Positions 5,953 through 6,921 of a stretch of 6,921 bases of DNA are shown here, in pieces. Under the pieces are notes generated by a model, which was not told where the DNA came from, did not search any database, and saw only the letters and a list, made by a program, of their open reading frames with translations. The stretch covers positions 1 to 6,921 of the forward strand of contig JAJNDL010000060.1 in the NCBI GenBank assembly GCA_021156385.1, read 5' to 3'. Within the stretch, counting starts at the first letter, position 1. Every line of letters begins with the position of its first letter. The translations under genes and the position numbers were made by a program. The stretch comes from Moraxellaceae bacterium (GTDB lineage Bacteria; Pseudomonadota; Gammaproteobacteria; Pseudomonadales; Moraxellaceae).

Positions 5953-6921
5953 CTACTTCAAGAAGGGCGACCAAGCCGGCTCCCGCACCTCTCCCAGTTG
6001 CGCCGGCAAACGTACCTGGAAGCGGCCATCCACGGATGCGATACCGAGTTCCCCGTATTTTCCGCGGCGGGTGGCATAGACCAGCTGGGTGCCATTGGGG
6101 GAAAAGCTGGGGCTTTCATCCTGCGGTGTCTGGGTGATGACGGTCAGCACCTGGGTCTGAAGGTCCTGTACGGCAATCTGGAAGCGCTGCCCCTGCTGCC
6201 GGTGAACCATGGCGAGGTAGCGGCCGTCGGGGCTGATGTCGGCCCTGCCGTTATAGCTGCCCTCGAAGGTCAGCCGTTTCACGCTGTTGTCGTTCAAGTC
6301 GAGCCGGTAAATCTGCGCACTGCCACCACGATCCGAAGTGAAGATCAGTGATTTGCCGTCCGGCATCCAGCGCGGTTCCGTGTCGATCGCGTAGTGATTG
6401 GTCAGTCGCGTCAGGGACTTCGTGGCGATGTCCATGACGTAGATTTCGGGATTGCCGTCACGCGACAGCGTCAGCGCCATGCGCGAGCCGTCGGGTGACC
6501 ACGCGGGTGCGCCGTTGAGGCCGCGGAAGCTGGCCAGCTTCTGCCGCTCTCGTGTGCGGATGTTCTGCGCATAGATGCCGGGACGGCGGCCTTCGAAGGA
6601 GACGTAGGCGACCTGGCTGCCGTCAGGCGACCAGGTGGGAGAAAGGATGGGCTCGTCAGAGTCCAGGATCCTGAGCGGGCGCTGGCCATCCGCATCGGCC
6701 AGCTCCAGCCGGTAGCGTACTTTGCCGGCCTGGGTGAACTGGTTGACGTAGAGGATCTTGGTGGAGAAGGCGCCGCGCACGACGGTGATAGTCTGGAAGA
6801 CCTTGTCACTGATGAAGTGGGCTGCATCGCGCCACTGTCCTGGACCGACTACCAGCTTCTCGCCGAGGATGCGGGTCTGCCGGTCCATGCTGAGCAGCTC
6901 GAAGCGGATGTCATAGCGCTG
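5953..6921 (-). CDS. tolB: Tol-Pal system protein TolB, 5' end cut by window
   Basis: Periplasmic beta-propeller that binds Pal and TolA in the Tol-Pal envelope machine. About 322 C-terminal residues are present and the frame runs open through base 6921 (upstream in-frame residues [11 protein letters not shown]), so the ATG at 6888 is internal, not the start. Family members are around 430 residues; the signal peptide and most of the N-terminal domain lie outside. The visible part holds the end of the alpha/beta domain followed by the propeller, with repeated blades marked [73 protein letters not shown] and [18 protein letters not shown]. It ends [11 protein letters not shown], a typical TolB C-terminus, with a TAG stop. 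pal follows downstream, the conserved order. Identity is secure. Confidence 0.96.
   Translation of the reverse strand, partial: QRYDIRFELLSMDRQTRILGEKLVVGPGQWRDAAHFISDKVFQTITVVRGAFSTKILYVNQFTQAGKVRYRLELADADGQRPLRILDSDEPILSPTWSPDGSQVAYVSFEGRRPGIYAQNIRTRERQKLASFRGLNGAPAWSPDGSRMALTLSRDGNPEIYVMDIATKSLTRLTNHYAIDTEPRWMPDGKSLIFTSDRGGSAQIYRLDLNDNSVKRLTFEGSYNGRADISPDGRYLAMVHRQQGQRFQIAVQDLQTQVLTVITQTPQDESPSFSPNGTQLVYATRRGKYGELGIASVDGRFQVRLPAQLGEVREPAWSPFLK

Noticed and set aside
6886..6888. ATG at 6888 as the start of tolB
   Set aside because: The frame continues upstream to the window edge with TolB-like sequence and no signal peptide follows this ATG, so it is an internal Met.

Overview
The window reads as part of a Gram-negative, high-GC proteobacterial chromosome. 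A betaproteobacterium is my best guess, inferred from the Tol-Pal envelope genes beside a CHASE2-type Ser/Thr kinase; there is no taxonomic marker here. All six genes lie on the minus strand, so transcription runs from high to low coordinates: tolB (5' end cut by the window edge), pal, a small RIO/WaaP-like kinase-fold protein, a large membrane CHASE2-TPR-Ser/Thr protein kinase, a PP2C-type phosphatase, and cpoB/ybgF (3' end cut by the window edge). No insertion sequence, integrase, tRNA, rRNA or CRISPR array was seen.

Region by region: 5953-6921 holds the C-terminal three quarters of TolB, the periplasmic beta-propeller of the Tol-Pal system. A 155-base spacer with a hairpin and a possible weak promoter leads to pal (5207-5797), the peptidoglycan-binding lipoprotein. 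Just after pal sits a strong bidirectional intrinsic terminator (5153-5187) that should close the tolB-pal transcript. The next gene (4319-5014) has an excellent Shine-Dalgarno and its leader carries a perfect 8-bp dyad. It encodes a short kinase-fold protein whose expected catalytic Asp is Asn. A 164-base spacer with a candidate promoter precedes the 862-residue CHASE2 kinase (1566-4154). A GC-rich 11-bp hairpin separates this from its presumed cognate phosphatase (757-1473). cpoB (1-663) follows after 93 bases with no visible terminator.

In the textbook arrangement, cpoB/ybgF follows pal directly. Here a complete phospho-signalling cassette (membrane sensor kinase, matching phosphatase and an extra kinase-like protein) lies between them. 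It is separated from pal by a terminator, but nothing obvious separates it from cpoB. The inference is that cpoB may be expressed with the kinase/phosphatase genes, and that Ser/Thr phosphorylation may be linked to outer-membrane constriction or peptidoglycan synthesis control. The sequence establishes the gene order; the functional link is a hypothesis.
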